Program-made: the position numbers and the translations under genes | Shown here: piece by piece, positions 8,926 to 16,795 of the stretch | Layout: each line of letters starts with the position of its first letter | Numbering within the stretch: the stretch's first letter is position 1 | NCBI RefSeq assembly: GCF_900114165.1 | Contig: NZ_FOSB01000010.1 | Coordinates: forward strand, 89,293 to 153,292 | Source of the DNA: Halobacillus dabanensis | Lineage (GTDB): Bacteria; Bacillota; Bacilli; Bacillales; Halobacillaceae | DNA: 64,000 nt | Direction: 5' to 3' | The notes under the pieces: generated by a model | Seen by the model: only the letters and a program-made list of their open reading frames with translations | Databases searched by the model: none | What the model was told of the DNA's origin: nothing

Positions 8926-10215
8926 ATGGAGGAACTGGTTTATAAACAATTGAACGAAACGGTATATCAAGAAACACTTGATAATGGGCTGAAGGTCTTT
9001 CTTCTCTCTAAACCAGAGATGGCAAAGACATTCGGTATCTTCACAACAAATTATGGTTCGATTGACCAAACATTCACACCTATTGGAAAAGACGAAAGCG
9101 TGACGGTTCCTGAGGGGATTGCTCACTTTTTAGAACATAAACTTTTTGAAAAAGAAGACCGTGATGTGTTTCAGGATTTTACGAGGCTTGGTGCTTCGGC
9201 CAATGCATTTACATCATTTACTAAAACGGCGTATTTGTTTACAGCGACAAGTCAAATAGATAAGAATGTTAAAACATTACTCGATTTTGTTCAAGATCCC
9301 TATTTTTCTGAGGAGTCAGTAGAAAAGGAAAAAGGCATTATCGCACAAGAAATTCGAATGTATGACGATCAGCCGGACTGGCGTTCATTTTTTGGAACAA
9401 TTCAAAGTCTTTATCACAACCATCCAGTAAAAGTGGACATTGCAGGGACTGTTGATAGCATTCAGGATATTACGAAAGATGATCTGTACACGTGTTATGA
9501 AACGTTTTATCATCCTTCAAACATGGTGCTTTTTGTGGCAGGTAATATTGAACCAGAGTCAATGATGAACTTGATTCGGGAAAATCAGGCAAGTAAAGAA
9601 TTTCCTGCTGCTCCAGAAATAAATCGTGCTTATCCAGAGGAACCGAAAACGGCCTATAAGAAAGAACATTCGATATCAATGCCTGTGACGACAGCGAAAG
9701 CGATGGTAGGTGTTAAAGAGAATGTCGAAGGTTTGACAGGAGAGGAATTGGTAAGAGGTGAGTTGCTGTCAGGGATGATCCTTGATTATTACTTCTCCAG
9801 AAGTGGTGTTTATTATGAAGAGTTATATAAAAATGACCTCATTGATGACAGTTTTCAATTTGAAACTGAACTGGATCGTCAATTTGGCTTCACCATTCTT
9901 GGGGGGGATTCACGCAAACCAGACCAGATGGCTGCCCGTATTAAAGAGATGCTCCATGAATTGAAGGAACAGCGTATTTCTGATGAAGATTTTACAAGAA
10001 TGAAAAGAAAGAAAATAGGACAGTTCATGAGAGCGATGAATTCTCTGGAATTTATCGCAAATCAATTCACTCATTATCATACGTTGGGCACCGATTTATT
10101 TGAAGTATTGCCTGTAATCGAATCATTGACAGCAGACGATGCCGAAGAATATTTACAACATTGGATTAATGAAGATGCTATAACAGTCTTCCAAATCAAA
10201 CCTCAGGATAAATGA
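8926..10215 (+). CDS. ymfH: M16B zinc peptidase YmfH
   Basis: A 429-residue zinc peptidase. The inverted zinc motif HxxEH is present as HFLEH (about residue 67), and the third ligand is expected in EKEKGIIAQEIRMYDD about 75 residues later. It pairs with the HxxEH-lacking YmfF upstream and overlaps ymfI by an ATGA junction, so it lies in the middle of a translationally coupled trio. The natural substrate of this pair is not known to me. Confidence 0.9.
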   Translation: MEELVYKQLNETVYQETLDNGLKVFLLSKPEMAKTFGIFTTNYGSIDQTFTPIGKDESVTVPEGIAHFLEHKLFEKEDRDVFQDFTRLGASANAFTSFTKTAYLFTATSQIDKNVKTLLDFVQDPYFSEESVEKEKGIIAQEIRMYDDQPDWRSFFGTIQSLYHNHPVKVDIAGTVDSIQDITKDDLYTCYETFYHPSNMVLFVAGNIEPESMMNLIRENQASKEFPAAPEINRAYPEEPKTAYKKEHSISMPVTTAKAMVGVKENVEGLTGEELVRGELLSGMILDYYFSRSGVYYEELYKNDLIDDSFQFETELDRQFGFTILGGDSRKPDQMAARIKEMLHELKEQRISDEDFTRMKRKKIGQFMRAMNSLEFIANQFTHYHTLGTDLFEVLPVIESLTADDAEEYLQHWINEDAITVFQIKPQDK

Positions 10216-10931
10216 CAAAGAAGTGTTTGATTTTAGGGTCTAGTGGTGGAATTGGCCGGGCGATCGTAACAAACATACTGAATGAAGGCTATTCCGTAGG
10301 ATTACAGTACAATAAGAATGAAGCGATGATCCAGGCATTAAAAACAGAGGTTCCGGAAAGCCGGTGGGCGGGAGCGTACCAAGCTGATTTGTCTACATTG
10401 GAAGGTATTTCTAATTTGTTGGAACAAATAGGTACTGAATGGGACGCGCTTGTTTTTGCCGGCGGTCAAATGTACAGCGGTTTATTTCAGGATATGGATC
10501 CGCAACACATGGATGAATTATATCATGTCCATGTTAAAGCGCTTTGGTTGATTACGAAAAAGGTTTTACCATCGATGATTAAACAGAAATCTGGCAACAT
10601 AATCGTCATAAGCTCTATTTTCGGCATGGAAGGAGCGAGCCTTGAAGTGTTATATAGCTCCGTGAAGGGGGCGCAAATCAGTTTCGTAAAAGGCCTCGCA
10701 AAAGAAGTCGCGCCAAGTGGAATACGGGTGAACAGTGTGGCTCCCGGGCTGATCGGTACTGCCATGAATGCTCATCTGACTGAAGGAGAGATGAGTGAAC
10801 TGGAAGAAGACATACCTATGGGAAGAGCAGGTACACCTGAAGAAGTGGCTCATACAGTAAGTTTTCTGCTAAGTGAGAAGTCGAGTTACCTCACTGGCCA
10901 AGTCATCCAAGTCAATGGTGGATGGGCTTAA
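10212..10931 (+). CDS. ymfI: SDR-family oxidoreductase YmfI
   Basis: A 239-residue classical short-chain dehydrogenase/reductase. The Rossmann glycine motif GSSGGIGRA is at residues ~8-16 and the catalytic YSSVK motif at ~150, with a preceding conserved Ser in NIIVISSIFG. FabG-like in look, but position after ymfFH points to YmfI. ATG 10212 overlaps the ymfH stop (ATGA). Substrate unknown. Confidence 0.88.
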   Translation: MTKKCLILGSSGGIGRAIVTNILNEGYSVGLQYNKNEAMIQALKTEVPESRWAGAYQADLSTLEGISNLLEQIGTEWDALVFAGGQMYSGLFQDMDPQHMDELYHVHVKALWLITKKVLPSMIKQKSGNIIVISSIFGMEGASLEVLYSSVKGAQISFVKGLAKEVAPSGIRVNSVAPGLIGTAMNAHLTEGEMSELEEDIPMGRAGTPEEVAHTVSFLLSEKSSYLTGQVIQVNGGWA

Positions 10932-10955
10932 ATCCAGTGCATAATATTCTTTATT

Positions 10956-10991
10956 CCTCCTCATACTAAGCATGAAAAAATTCAGAGGAGG
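10956..10991 (+). promoter_or_regulatory. Possible SD-sequestering stem before ymfJ
   Basis: CCTCCTC (10956-10962) is exactly complementary to the ymfJ ribosome site GAGGAGG (10985-10991), with 22 bases between. Could lower ymfJ translation on a transcript coming from ymfI. Confidence 0.35.
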
Positions 10992-10998
10992 TTACATC

Positions 10999-11259
10999 AT
11001 GTCTGTTCTCGATAATTTCGATTCTTGGAAAGATTTCTTAGGCGATCGCTTACACCAAGCGAAAGGACAAGGGATGCAAGAACAAGCTGTATCTGAACTT
11101 GCTTATGAAATCGGTGGCTATCTAGCGAATTCTGTGGATGCGAAAAACGAGCAAGAAGCAGTGTTGCGTGATCTTTGGAATGTAGCAGATGAAAAAGAAC
11201 AACATGCCATCGCAAATATGATGGTTAAAATGGTCCAAAACGAAGGAACACAATCTTAA
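10999..11259 (+). CDS. ymfJ: YmfJ, DUF3243 small protein
   Basis: An 86-residue conserved cytoplasmic protein of unknown function found at this locus across Bacilli. Start ATG 10999 has GAGGAGG 7 bases upstream; the in-frame ATG at 10972 lies before the ribosome site. The sequence is largely helical with no motif I recognise beyond family likeness (SWKDFLGDRL, NVADEKEQHAIANMMVKM). A strong terminator follows at once. Confidence 0.85.
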   Translation: MSVLDNFDSWKDFLGDRLHQAKGQGMQEQAVSELAYEIGGYLANSVDAKNEQEAVLRDLWNVADEKEQHAIANMMVKMVQNEGTQS

Positions 11260-11266
11260 CCTCATC

Positions 11267-11300
11267 CAAAAGTCCGCACAGATGCATGTGCGGACTTTTA
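11267..11300 (+). terminator. Intrinsic terminator after ymfJ
   Basis: AAAAGTCCGCACA/TGTGCGGACTTTT, a 13-bp perfect stem with a 6-base loop; the flanking A and T runs make it usable in both directions. Confidence 0.88.
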
Positions 11301-11352
11301 AATTGATTTATTTTGTTTTTGGAAGGGGATCGGTTGTTTTTATTTCTTTTTT

Positions 11353-11366
11353 GACCAGAACTGGTC
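11353..11366. promoter_or_regulatory. Perfect palindrome GACCAG-AA-CTGGTC upstream of ymfK
   Basis: A 14-bp dyad with exact arms in an otherwise AT-rich 290-bp gap (11260-11549). Shape suits a TetR- or MarR-type dimer. A TTTACA/TATAGA promoter-like pair lies further down at about 11456-11484. Confidence 0.35.
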
Positions 11367-11549
11367 TAAAGGTGAATTCAACGATTCATCCCTCCATTAT
11401 GGGAATTATTATTTTCTAACTTTTTATATGTTTATATGGGTTCTCTCCTTTCCTATTTACACAAAATCCTTTATGATATATAGAGAGTGAAAATTCCATA
11501 TATCACTCGACTTTGACAAATAATGACAATTTTTCAGAGGAGTTGTATT

Positions 11550-12341
11550 ATGGAAAAGAAAGAATGGTATTTAGAGTATGAAATTCAGTATAATCGCCCG
11601 GGACTTCTGGGAGACATCTCCTCATTATTAGGAATGATGAAAATCAACATCGTTACGATAAATGGTGTAGAAAATTCCCATAGAGGTATGCTTTTGTTAT
11701 GTAAAGAAGAGGAACAAATGACCCGCTTGAGATCGATATTAAATACAATGGATACAATAAAAGTGACGAAATTACGAAGACCCAAATTAAGAGACCGGCT
11801 TGCTGTTCGTCATGGACGGTATATACATAGTGATGTCGATGATAAGAAGACTTTCCGTTTTAACCGTGAAGACCTGGGGCTTCTTGTTGATTTTATGGCA
11901 GAGTTGTTTATGAAAAATGGACATAAGCTCGTTGGCATTAGAGGAATGCCTCGTGTTGGTAAGACAGAATCGGTGGTAGCTGCAAGTGTTTGTGCTAACA
12001 AACGGTGGTTGTTCGTATCAAGTACGCTTCTAAAACAAACGGTTCGAAACCAACTCATTGATGAAGAATATAGTGAAGATAACCTATATATCATTGACGG
12101 AATCGTTTCCGCCAAAAGAGCGAATGAGAAGCATTGGCAACTTGTCCGCGAAATCATGAGATTGCCAGCGACTAAAGTGATTGAACACCCAGACATTTTC
12201 GTGCAGGAAACGGAATATACGATGGATGATTTTGACTATATCATTGAACTGAGGAATAATGAAGACGAAGAAATTACTTATGAACCCGTGGAAAAACCAG
12301 GTATGTCTATGAATGACGGGTTTTCCATGTTCGATTTTTAG
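11550..12341 (+). CDS. ymfK: YmfK, DUF3388 protein with N-terminal ACT-like domain
   Basis: A 263-residue protein conserved at this locus. Residues ~3-70 look like an ACT-type regulatory domain (YNRPGLLGDISSLLGMMKINIVTINGV, quoted in pieces: YNRPGLLGDISSLLG, MMKINIVTINGV). The rest contains GMPRVGKTES (about residue 137), reminiscent of a P-loop of the GxxxxGKT/S form. ATG 11550 is preferred because CAGAGGAG is 8 bases upstream; an ATG at 11523 precedes the site. Function unknown to me. Confidence 0.82.
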   Translation: MEKKEWYLEYEIQYNRPGLLGDISSLLGMMKINIVTINGVENSHRGMLLLCKEEEQMTRLRSILNTMDTIKVTKLRRPKLRDRLAVRHGRYIHSDVDDKKTFRFNREDLGLLVDFMAELFMKNGHKLVGIRGMPRVGKTESVVAASVCANKRWLFVSSTLLKQTVRNQLIDEEYSEDNLYIIDGIVSAKRANEKHWQLVREIMRLPATKVIEHPDIFVQETEYTMDDFDYIIELRNNEDEEITYEPVEKPGMSMNDGFSMFDF

Positions 12342-12360
12342 AAATTGGATGGTGTTACAC

Positions 12361-13284
12361 ATGGAGATTGGAGCTAGGCTGAAGGAAACCCGGGAAGCAA
12401 AGGGGCTATCTTTAGAATCATTGCAAGAGACGACTAAAATACAAAAAAGGTACCTTCAGGCGATTGAAAAAAATGAGTTCCAGGTGCTTCCTGGTAAATT
12501 CTACACAAGGGCATTCATTAGAGAATACGCTTCTGCTGTAGGGTTAGATCCAGAGCAAGTAATGGAAGAACATAAAAATGAACTGCCTACTTTTGAAGAG
12601 GAAAGTGCTGTACAGTATAGCCGTGTCCAAAGAACGAAAAAGGAAACAGCTCAAAAGAGTGGAAATTCATCCAGGGTTTTGCCTACGATTTTGACTGTAG
12701 GGCTGATTGTTGGTTTGATTTTCGTCGTCTGGGTAGTATGGCAAAACATGGGGGACGCGGAAAACGAAAATACAGAATCGAATGCAAACCCTAATGATGA
12801 AATCAATGTACCGGAGGGTAAGGAAGAAGAAGACCCTTCTAACGAATCAACAGAAAACGAAGATGCTGAAGCGGATGAGAGTGCTGATTCCACAGATGAA
12901 AAACCAGAATCTTCTGAAGAGAAACAAGACGGGGAAGAAGAAAGCACCGAAGGACAAATGGATGTCCAACTGACGGAGGAAGGGACTGGTTCATTCCCTG
13001 AACATACGTATGAAATTACAGGAGTGAGCGAACGTACAGTCACGATTGAGCTCACAGGAAGAGCTTATATGGAGGTGCAGTCTCCTAAGGGCGGCGAGGA
13101 CTTAGTGACTCCAAAAGAATATACGGAAGAAGAATCTCCAATGACTCTAGAGTTGGGAGAGAACGATAGTGTTTTCATTAAAACAGGAAACGCCCCAGGA
13201 ACGGTGGTAAAAGTAAACGAACAAGAAGTTCCGTTCCCTGACGCTGAGTTGTCCACACAGAAATTATTGTTGCAATTCAAGTAA
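12361..13284 (+). CDS. rodZ: RodZ-family cytoskeletal/HTH membrane protein (YmfM)
   Basis: A 307-residue bitopic protein linking the MreB elongation machinery to the envelope. Residues 1-75 form an HTH_25 domain (MEIGARLKETREAKGLSLE, FYTRAFIREYA), residues ~108-128 a single membrane segment, then a strongly acidic low-complexity linker rich in Glu, Asp and Ser, and a C-terminal DUF4115-like beta domain. ATG 12361 follows GGATGGTG; the frame is open further upstream into ymfK. It sits directly before pgsA as in B. subtilis. The acidic linker fits an extracellular region in a saline habitat. Confidence 0.88.
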   Translation: MEIGARLKETREAKGLSLESLQETTKIQKRYLQAIEKNEFQVLPGKFYTRAFIREYASAVGLDPEQVMEEHKNELPTFEEESAVQYSRVQRTKKETAQKSGNSSRVLPTILTVGLIVGLIFVVWVVWQNMGDAENENTESNANPNDEINVPEGKEEEDPSNESTENEDAEADESADSTDEKPESSEEKQDGEEESTEGQMDVQLTEEGTGSFPEHTYEITGVSERTVTIELTGRAYMEVQSPKGGEDLVTPKEYTEEESPMTLELGENDSVFIKTGNAPGTVVKVNEQEVPFPDAELSTQKLLLQFK

Positions 13285-13308
13285 TAAACTGAATATAATC
13301 ATGTTTAG

Positions 13309-13368
13309 GCTGCCCCTGAATGCATTTGTGAAAATGCTCTACCACTTAAAGTGGACGGGCAGCTTTTT
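13309..13368 (+). terminator. Branched terminator-like structure between rodZ and pgsA
   Basis: Outer stem GCTGCCC/GGGCAGC (13309-13315 with 13357-13363) encloses two further hairpins, GCATTT/AAATGC (13322-13337) and CCACTT/AAGTGG (13342-13354), then TTTTTAT. A three-way junction ending in a short T run; terminator or attenuator. Confidence 0.55.
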
Positions 13369-13398
13369 ATGTATCTGACTTATTAGGAGAGTGGATTT

Positions 13399-13977
13399 AT
13401 GAACTTACCAAACAAGATCACATTATCTAGAATTTTTCTTATCCCTATTTTTATCATTCTTATGAGTGTACCTTTTGAATGGGGAACACTTTCAATGGGT
13501 GAACGTGAATTGCCTGTCTCCCATCTTTGTGGGGCAATATTGTTCATCCTGGCTTCCACTACGGATTGGATCGACGGTTATATAGCACGAAAACACAACC
13601 TTGTTACAAATCTCGGAAAATTTCTTGATCCATTAGCTGATAAGTTATTGGTTAGTGCAGCCCTGATTCTGCTTGTGGAAATCGGCCTTGCTCCGGCATG
13701 GATCGTCATTTTGATCATTAGTAGAGAGTTTGCAGTTACAGGTCTTAGATTAGTGGCAGCAGGAGAAGGGAGTGTTCTGGCCGCAAGCCAGATGGGGAAG
13801 CTGAAAACATGGATTCAAATCATTGCGATTTCTCTGTTGCTATTGCATAACTGGCCATTAGCATTTTTCAGTTTCCCATTAGGGACCATTGCCCTTTATT
13901 TAGCAATGATCATAACAGTATATTCTGGATATGATTACTTTAAGAAAAACTGGCATGTTATGAGAGATTCCAAATGA
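13399..13977 (+). CDS. pgsA: CDP-diacylglycerol-glycerol-3-phosphate 3-phosphatidyltransferase
   Basis: A 192-residue integral membrane enzyme making phosphatidylglycerol phosphate, the first committed step to PG and cardiolipin. The CDP-alcohol phosphotransferase motif is intact at residues ~55-80: DWIDGYIAR then GKFLDPLADK, giving all the aspartates that bind the metal and CDP. About five hydrophobic segments. ATG 13399 follows TAGGAGAG. Overlaps cinA by ATGA. Confidence 0.95.
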   Translation: MNLPNKITLSRIFLIPIFIILMSVPFEWGTLSMGERELPVSHLCGAILFILASTTDWIDGYIARKHNLVTNLGKFLDPLADKLLVSAALILLVEIGLAPAWIVILIISREFAVTGLRLVAAGEGSVLAASQMGKLKTWIQIIAISLLLLHNWPLAFFSFPLGTIALYLAMIITVYSGYDYFKKNWHVMRDSK

Positions 13978-15212
13978 GAACAGAAATTATAGGTGTAGGT
14001 ACCGAGTTGTTACTTGGCCAAATTGCTAATACAAATGCGCAATGGATTTCAAGTCGTTTAGCTGACTACGGGATCCCTGTTTATCACCATACAGTCGTAG
14101 GTGATAATTTAGACAGGGTAACCAGTTCGTTCAAAAATGCACAAAAAAGATCTGATATTATCATCATCACCGGCGGCTTAGGCCCTACGGAAGACGACCT
14201 TACCCGTGATGCAGGGAAGAGAGTTCTTGGTCTGAACCTGGTGGAGCATAGGGAAACCATGGATAAAATTCAATCGTATTATGATCGTAATCAGAGAACT
14301 ATGACAGTGAATAACCGAAAGCAATCGCTCGTTTTTGAGGGGGCAAATGTGCTGCCAAACCTGGAGGGAATGGCCCCGGGGCAATGGATAAATCGTGACG
14401 GTGTTTTGTGGATATTCCTTCCAGGTGTTCCTGGGGAAATGAAGCATCTCATGGAAGAGTATGTCCTGCCTCGTTTACAGAGCAATTTTCAAGTAGACTC
14501 GCAAATCGTTTCACAAATGTTACGTTTTATCGGAATTGGAGAATCTGATTTGGAAACAAAATTGCAAACGTTGATCACCCAGCAAACCAATCCGACTATT
14601 GCCCCGCTTGCTAGTGAAGGAGAAGTTGGGGTAAGGTTGACAGCAACAGGAGCTACAACTGCAGAAGCTTGGAAAAAAGTCGAAAATTTAAAAGAACAAA
14701 TCCTTAACCATGTTGGGCAGTACTATTACGGTAGTGACGATATTACAGTGGAGGAGAAGGTTCGTGATCTTCTTAAAGCGAAAGGTTTAACCATCGGATC
14801 TGCAGAAAGCTTTACAGGAGGAAAGTTTTTAGAGCGTTTAGTGTCTTTGCCTGGAGCTTCCAATGTTTGTCAGGGGGGCTATATCGCTTATACAGCAGAA
14901 ATGAAAGAGAAAGTTCTTCAAGTTTCAAAGCTCCTCATCACAACCTACGGAACAATAAGTAACCAATGTGCTGAGGTGATGGCACGAAATACTCAATCTC
15001 TTCTAGGGGTAGATATTGCCATTAGTTTCACTGGTGTAGCAGGCCCTGATCAAAGTGAAGGTCAAGAGCCGGGGAAGGTTTTCATTGGTCTGCAAATTGG
15101 AGATGAGAAACCGGAAGTCTACGAATATCACTTTCATGGTGGGCGTGACCAAGTGCGCACCCGTGCGGTTAAAAAAGGTTATGAACTACTTTTTCATCGA
15201 TTGAAAAAATAG
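13974..15212 (+). CDS. cinA: CinA, competence/damage-inducible protein with NMN-amidase-type domain
   Basis: A 412-residue two-domain protein. The N-terminal MoCF-like domain begins EIIGVGTELLLGQIANTN and contains TGGLGPTEDD; the C-terminal CinA domain (from ~255) carries SAESFTGG and ISFTGVAGPD. The usual SCTGG is SFTGG here. The family hydrolyses ADP-ribose-type compounds and NMN; in Gram-positives it is co-transcribed with recA. ATG 13974 overlaps the pgsA stop. No clear terminator separates it from recA, so some recA transcription may begin upstream. Confidence 0.92.
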   Translation: MRTEIIGVGTELLLGQIANTNAQWISSRLADYGIPVYHHTVVGDNLDRVTSSFKNAQKRSDIIIITGGLGPTEDDLTRDAGKRVLGLNLVEHRETMDKIQSYYDRNQRTMTVNNRKQSLVFEGANVLPNLEGMAPGQWINRDGVLWIFLPGVPGEMKHLMEEYVLPRLQSNFQVDSQIVSQMLRFIGIGESDLETKLQTLITQQTNPTIAPLASEGEVGVRLTATGATTAEAWKKVENLKEQILNHVGQYYYGSDDITVEEKVRDLLKAKGLTIGSAESFTGGKFLERLVSLPGASNVCQGGYIAYTAEMKEKVLQVSKLLITTYGTISNQCAEVMARNTQSLLGVDIAISFTGVAGPDQSEGQEPGKVFIGLQIGDEKPEVYEYHFHGGRDQVRTRAVKKGYELLFHRLKK

Positions 15213-15292
15213 TTTTCAAGATTTTTCAGATGCGGTTTTTAGAGTTTCATTACACGAAACAACAATTTCCGTATCTTTTTTTAATAAAAAAG

Positions 15293-15306
15293 GGAACATT
15301 TATTCG
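15293..15306. promoter_or_regulatory. LexA (DinR) box upstream of recA
   Basis: GGAACATTTATTCG matches the Bacillus SOS box CGAACNNNNGTTCG type in 11 of 14 positions compared with CGAACATATGTTCG. It ends 8 bp before the recA -35 element. Confidence 0.7.
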
Positions 15307-15314
15307 CTTTTCAG

Positions 15315-15343
15315 TTGGCAAACAACGAAAAAAAAGTTATGAT
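15315..15343 (+). promoter_or_regulatory. recA sigma-A promoter
   Basis: TTGGCA (15315-15320), 17-bp spacer, TATGAT (15338-15343). Transcription would begin near 15350, after any upstream in-frame start, which supports the ATG at 15378. Confidence 0.75.
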
Positions 15344-15377
15344 AGGATTAGAAATTTTGAAAGGCGGTATTATTTAT

Positions 15378-16421
15378 ATGAGTGATCGTAAGCAAGCATT
15401 AGATATGGCATTACGTCAAATAGAGAAACAATTCGGTAAAGGTTCGATTATGAAAATGGGAGATGGAACGGAACAAAGGGTGAACACTGTCCCAAGTGGA
15501 TCGCTTGCCCTTGATGTTGCATTGGGTGTTGGTGGTTATCCACGTGGTAGAATTGTAGAAATTTATGGACCGGAATCTTCTGGTAAGACAACAGTCGCTC
15601 TACACGCTATTGCGGAAGCCCAGCGCAAAGGTGGTACAGCCGCTTTTATTGATGCGGAGCACGCCTTAGACCCAGTTTACGCAAGAGCACTTGGAGTCGA
15701 TATCGAAGAGCTTCTTCTATCTCAACCGGATACAGGGGAGCAAGCGTTGGAGATTGCCGAAGCCCTCGTTCGTAGTGGAGCAGTAGATATGGTTGTCATC
15801 GACTCTGTAGCAGCTCTCGTCCCGAAAGCGGAGATTGAAGGTGAAATGGGAGATTCCCATGTTGGTCTGCAAGCCCGTCTAATGTCTCAGGCCCTCCGTA
15901 AACTTTCTGGTGCAATCAACAAGTCGAAGACTACGGCGATATTCATCAACCAAATACGTGAAAAAGTAGGAGTTATGTTCGGTAACCCTGAAACAACTCC
16001 TGGTGGACGTGCGCTTAAGTTCTATTCTTCTGTCCGCTTGGAAGTGCGTCGCGCAGAGACACTGAAACAGGGGAATGAAATGGTAGGGAACAAAACCCGC
16101 TTGAAAGTAGTAAAGAACAAAGTGGCCCCTCCATTCAAACAAGCAGAAGTGGATATTATGTACGGCGAAGGTATCTCAAGAGAAGGTGAGCTGTTAGACA
16201 TCGGTACAGATCTTGACATTATACAGAAAAGCGGTTCTTGGTATTCGTATAATAGTGAGAGACTAGGCCAAGGACGTGAAAATGCTAAACAATTCTTAAA
16301 AGAGAATGTCGAGGTCTATCAAGAAGTGAAACGATTGATTCGTGACCATTATGGAATGGAAGCAGATGAAGAAGCGGTAGAAACGAGCAATCAAGAAGGA
16401 CAAGAACAATTAGACGTTTAA
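15378..16421 (+). CDS. recA: Recombinase A
   Basis: A 347-residue RecA, standard length. It forms the nucleoprotein filament for homologous recombination and triggers LexA self-cleavage. Seen: Walker [10 protein letters not shown] (~66), Walker [11 protein letters not shown], and the loop-2 region around [26 protein letters not shown] (in pieces [24 protein letters not shown]). ATG 15378 with AAAGGCGG upstream gives the usual [12 protein letters not shown] start. The C-terminal tail is acidic, as expected. A bidirectional terminator follows. The B. subtilis neighbour pbpX is absent. Confidence 0.98.
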   Translation: MSDRKQALDMALRQIEKQFGKGSIMKMGDGTEQRVNTVPSGSLALDVALGVGGYPRGRIVEIYGPESSGKTTVALHAIAEAQRKGGTAAFIDAEHALDPVYARALGVDIEELLLSQPDTGEQALEIAEALVRSGAVDMVVIDSVAALVPKAEIEGEMGDSHVGLQARLMSQALRKLSGAINKSKTTAIFINQIREKVGVMFGNPETTPGGRALKFYSSVRLEVRRAETLKQGNEMVGNKTRLKVVKNKVAPPFKQAEVDIMYGEGISREGELLDIGTDLDIIQKSGSWYSYNSERLGQGRENAKQFLKENVEVYQEVKRLIRDHYGMEADEEAVETSNQEGQEQLDV

Positions 16422-16428
16422 AGAAGAT

Positions 16429-16461
16429 GAAAAAGCAGCGCCAGATGGGTGCTGCTTTTTC
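16429..16461. terminator. Intrinsic terminator after recA
   Basis: GAAAAAGCAGC pairs with GCTGCTTTTTC around an AGAT-centred loop; A and T runs on both sides. Confidence 0.88.
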
Positions 16462-16795
16462 AAAATATGATTTATTTAATATGCATGACAAACGGAATAA
16501 GTATGGAACCTTTGAAAGTTAAATTGCTTTGAGTGGGATTTTTATAGATAGATTCAGAGGAGAAGCTCAATATAAAGGCAATAAACCAGCCATCATGAAT
16601 AGACAGATATTTTAAAATATTTGAATATGTCAGCAGATACATAGGGCGTTTCCTTGACATTCCTTATAGTCAAGCATAAAATGAATGTGTATCATTTTCA
16701 TCTTTATACCCTTATTTAAAACAAATGAAACTGAAAATGAAACGTTTGTAATTACCGACAAACGGACCAAGTTCATAGCAAGAGGAGGTGAAATT
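16462..16795 (+). other. recA-rny intergenic region with structured rny leader
   Basis: No ORF with a ribosome site. A 10-base direct repeat GACAAACGGA occurs at 16487-16496 and 16757-16766. Downstream of the rny promoter the leader can form a long-range pair TCATTTTCA (16692-16700) with TGAAAATGA (16732-16740), followed by hairpin CGTTTGT/ACAAACG (16743-16764). Confidence 0.5.
16654..16682 (+). promoter_or_regulatory. rny sigma-A promoter
   Basis: TTGACA (16654-16659), 17-bp spacer, TAAAAT (16677-16682). Gives a leader of about 105 nt. Confidence 0.8.

Noticed and set aside
16691..16740. Fur-like half sites (TCATTTTCA and TGAAAATGA) in the rny leader
   Set aside because: The halves are 31 bp apart, not the 1-bp-spaced Fur dyad; RNA pairing explains them better.
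16685..16795. N-terminal extension of rny starting at 16685
   Set aside because: It would begin at the -10/start region of the promoter and precede the GAGGAGGTG SD; RNase Y homologues start at the [13 protein letters not shown] anchor.
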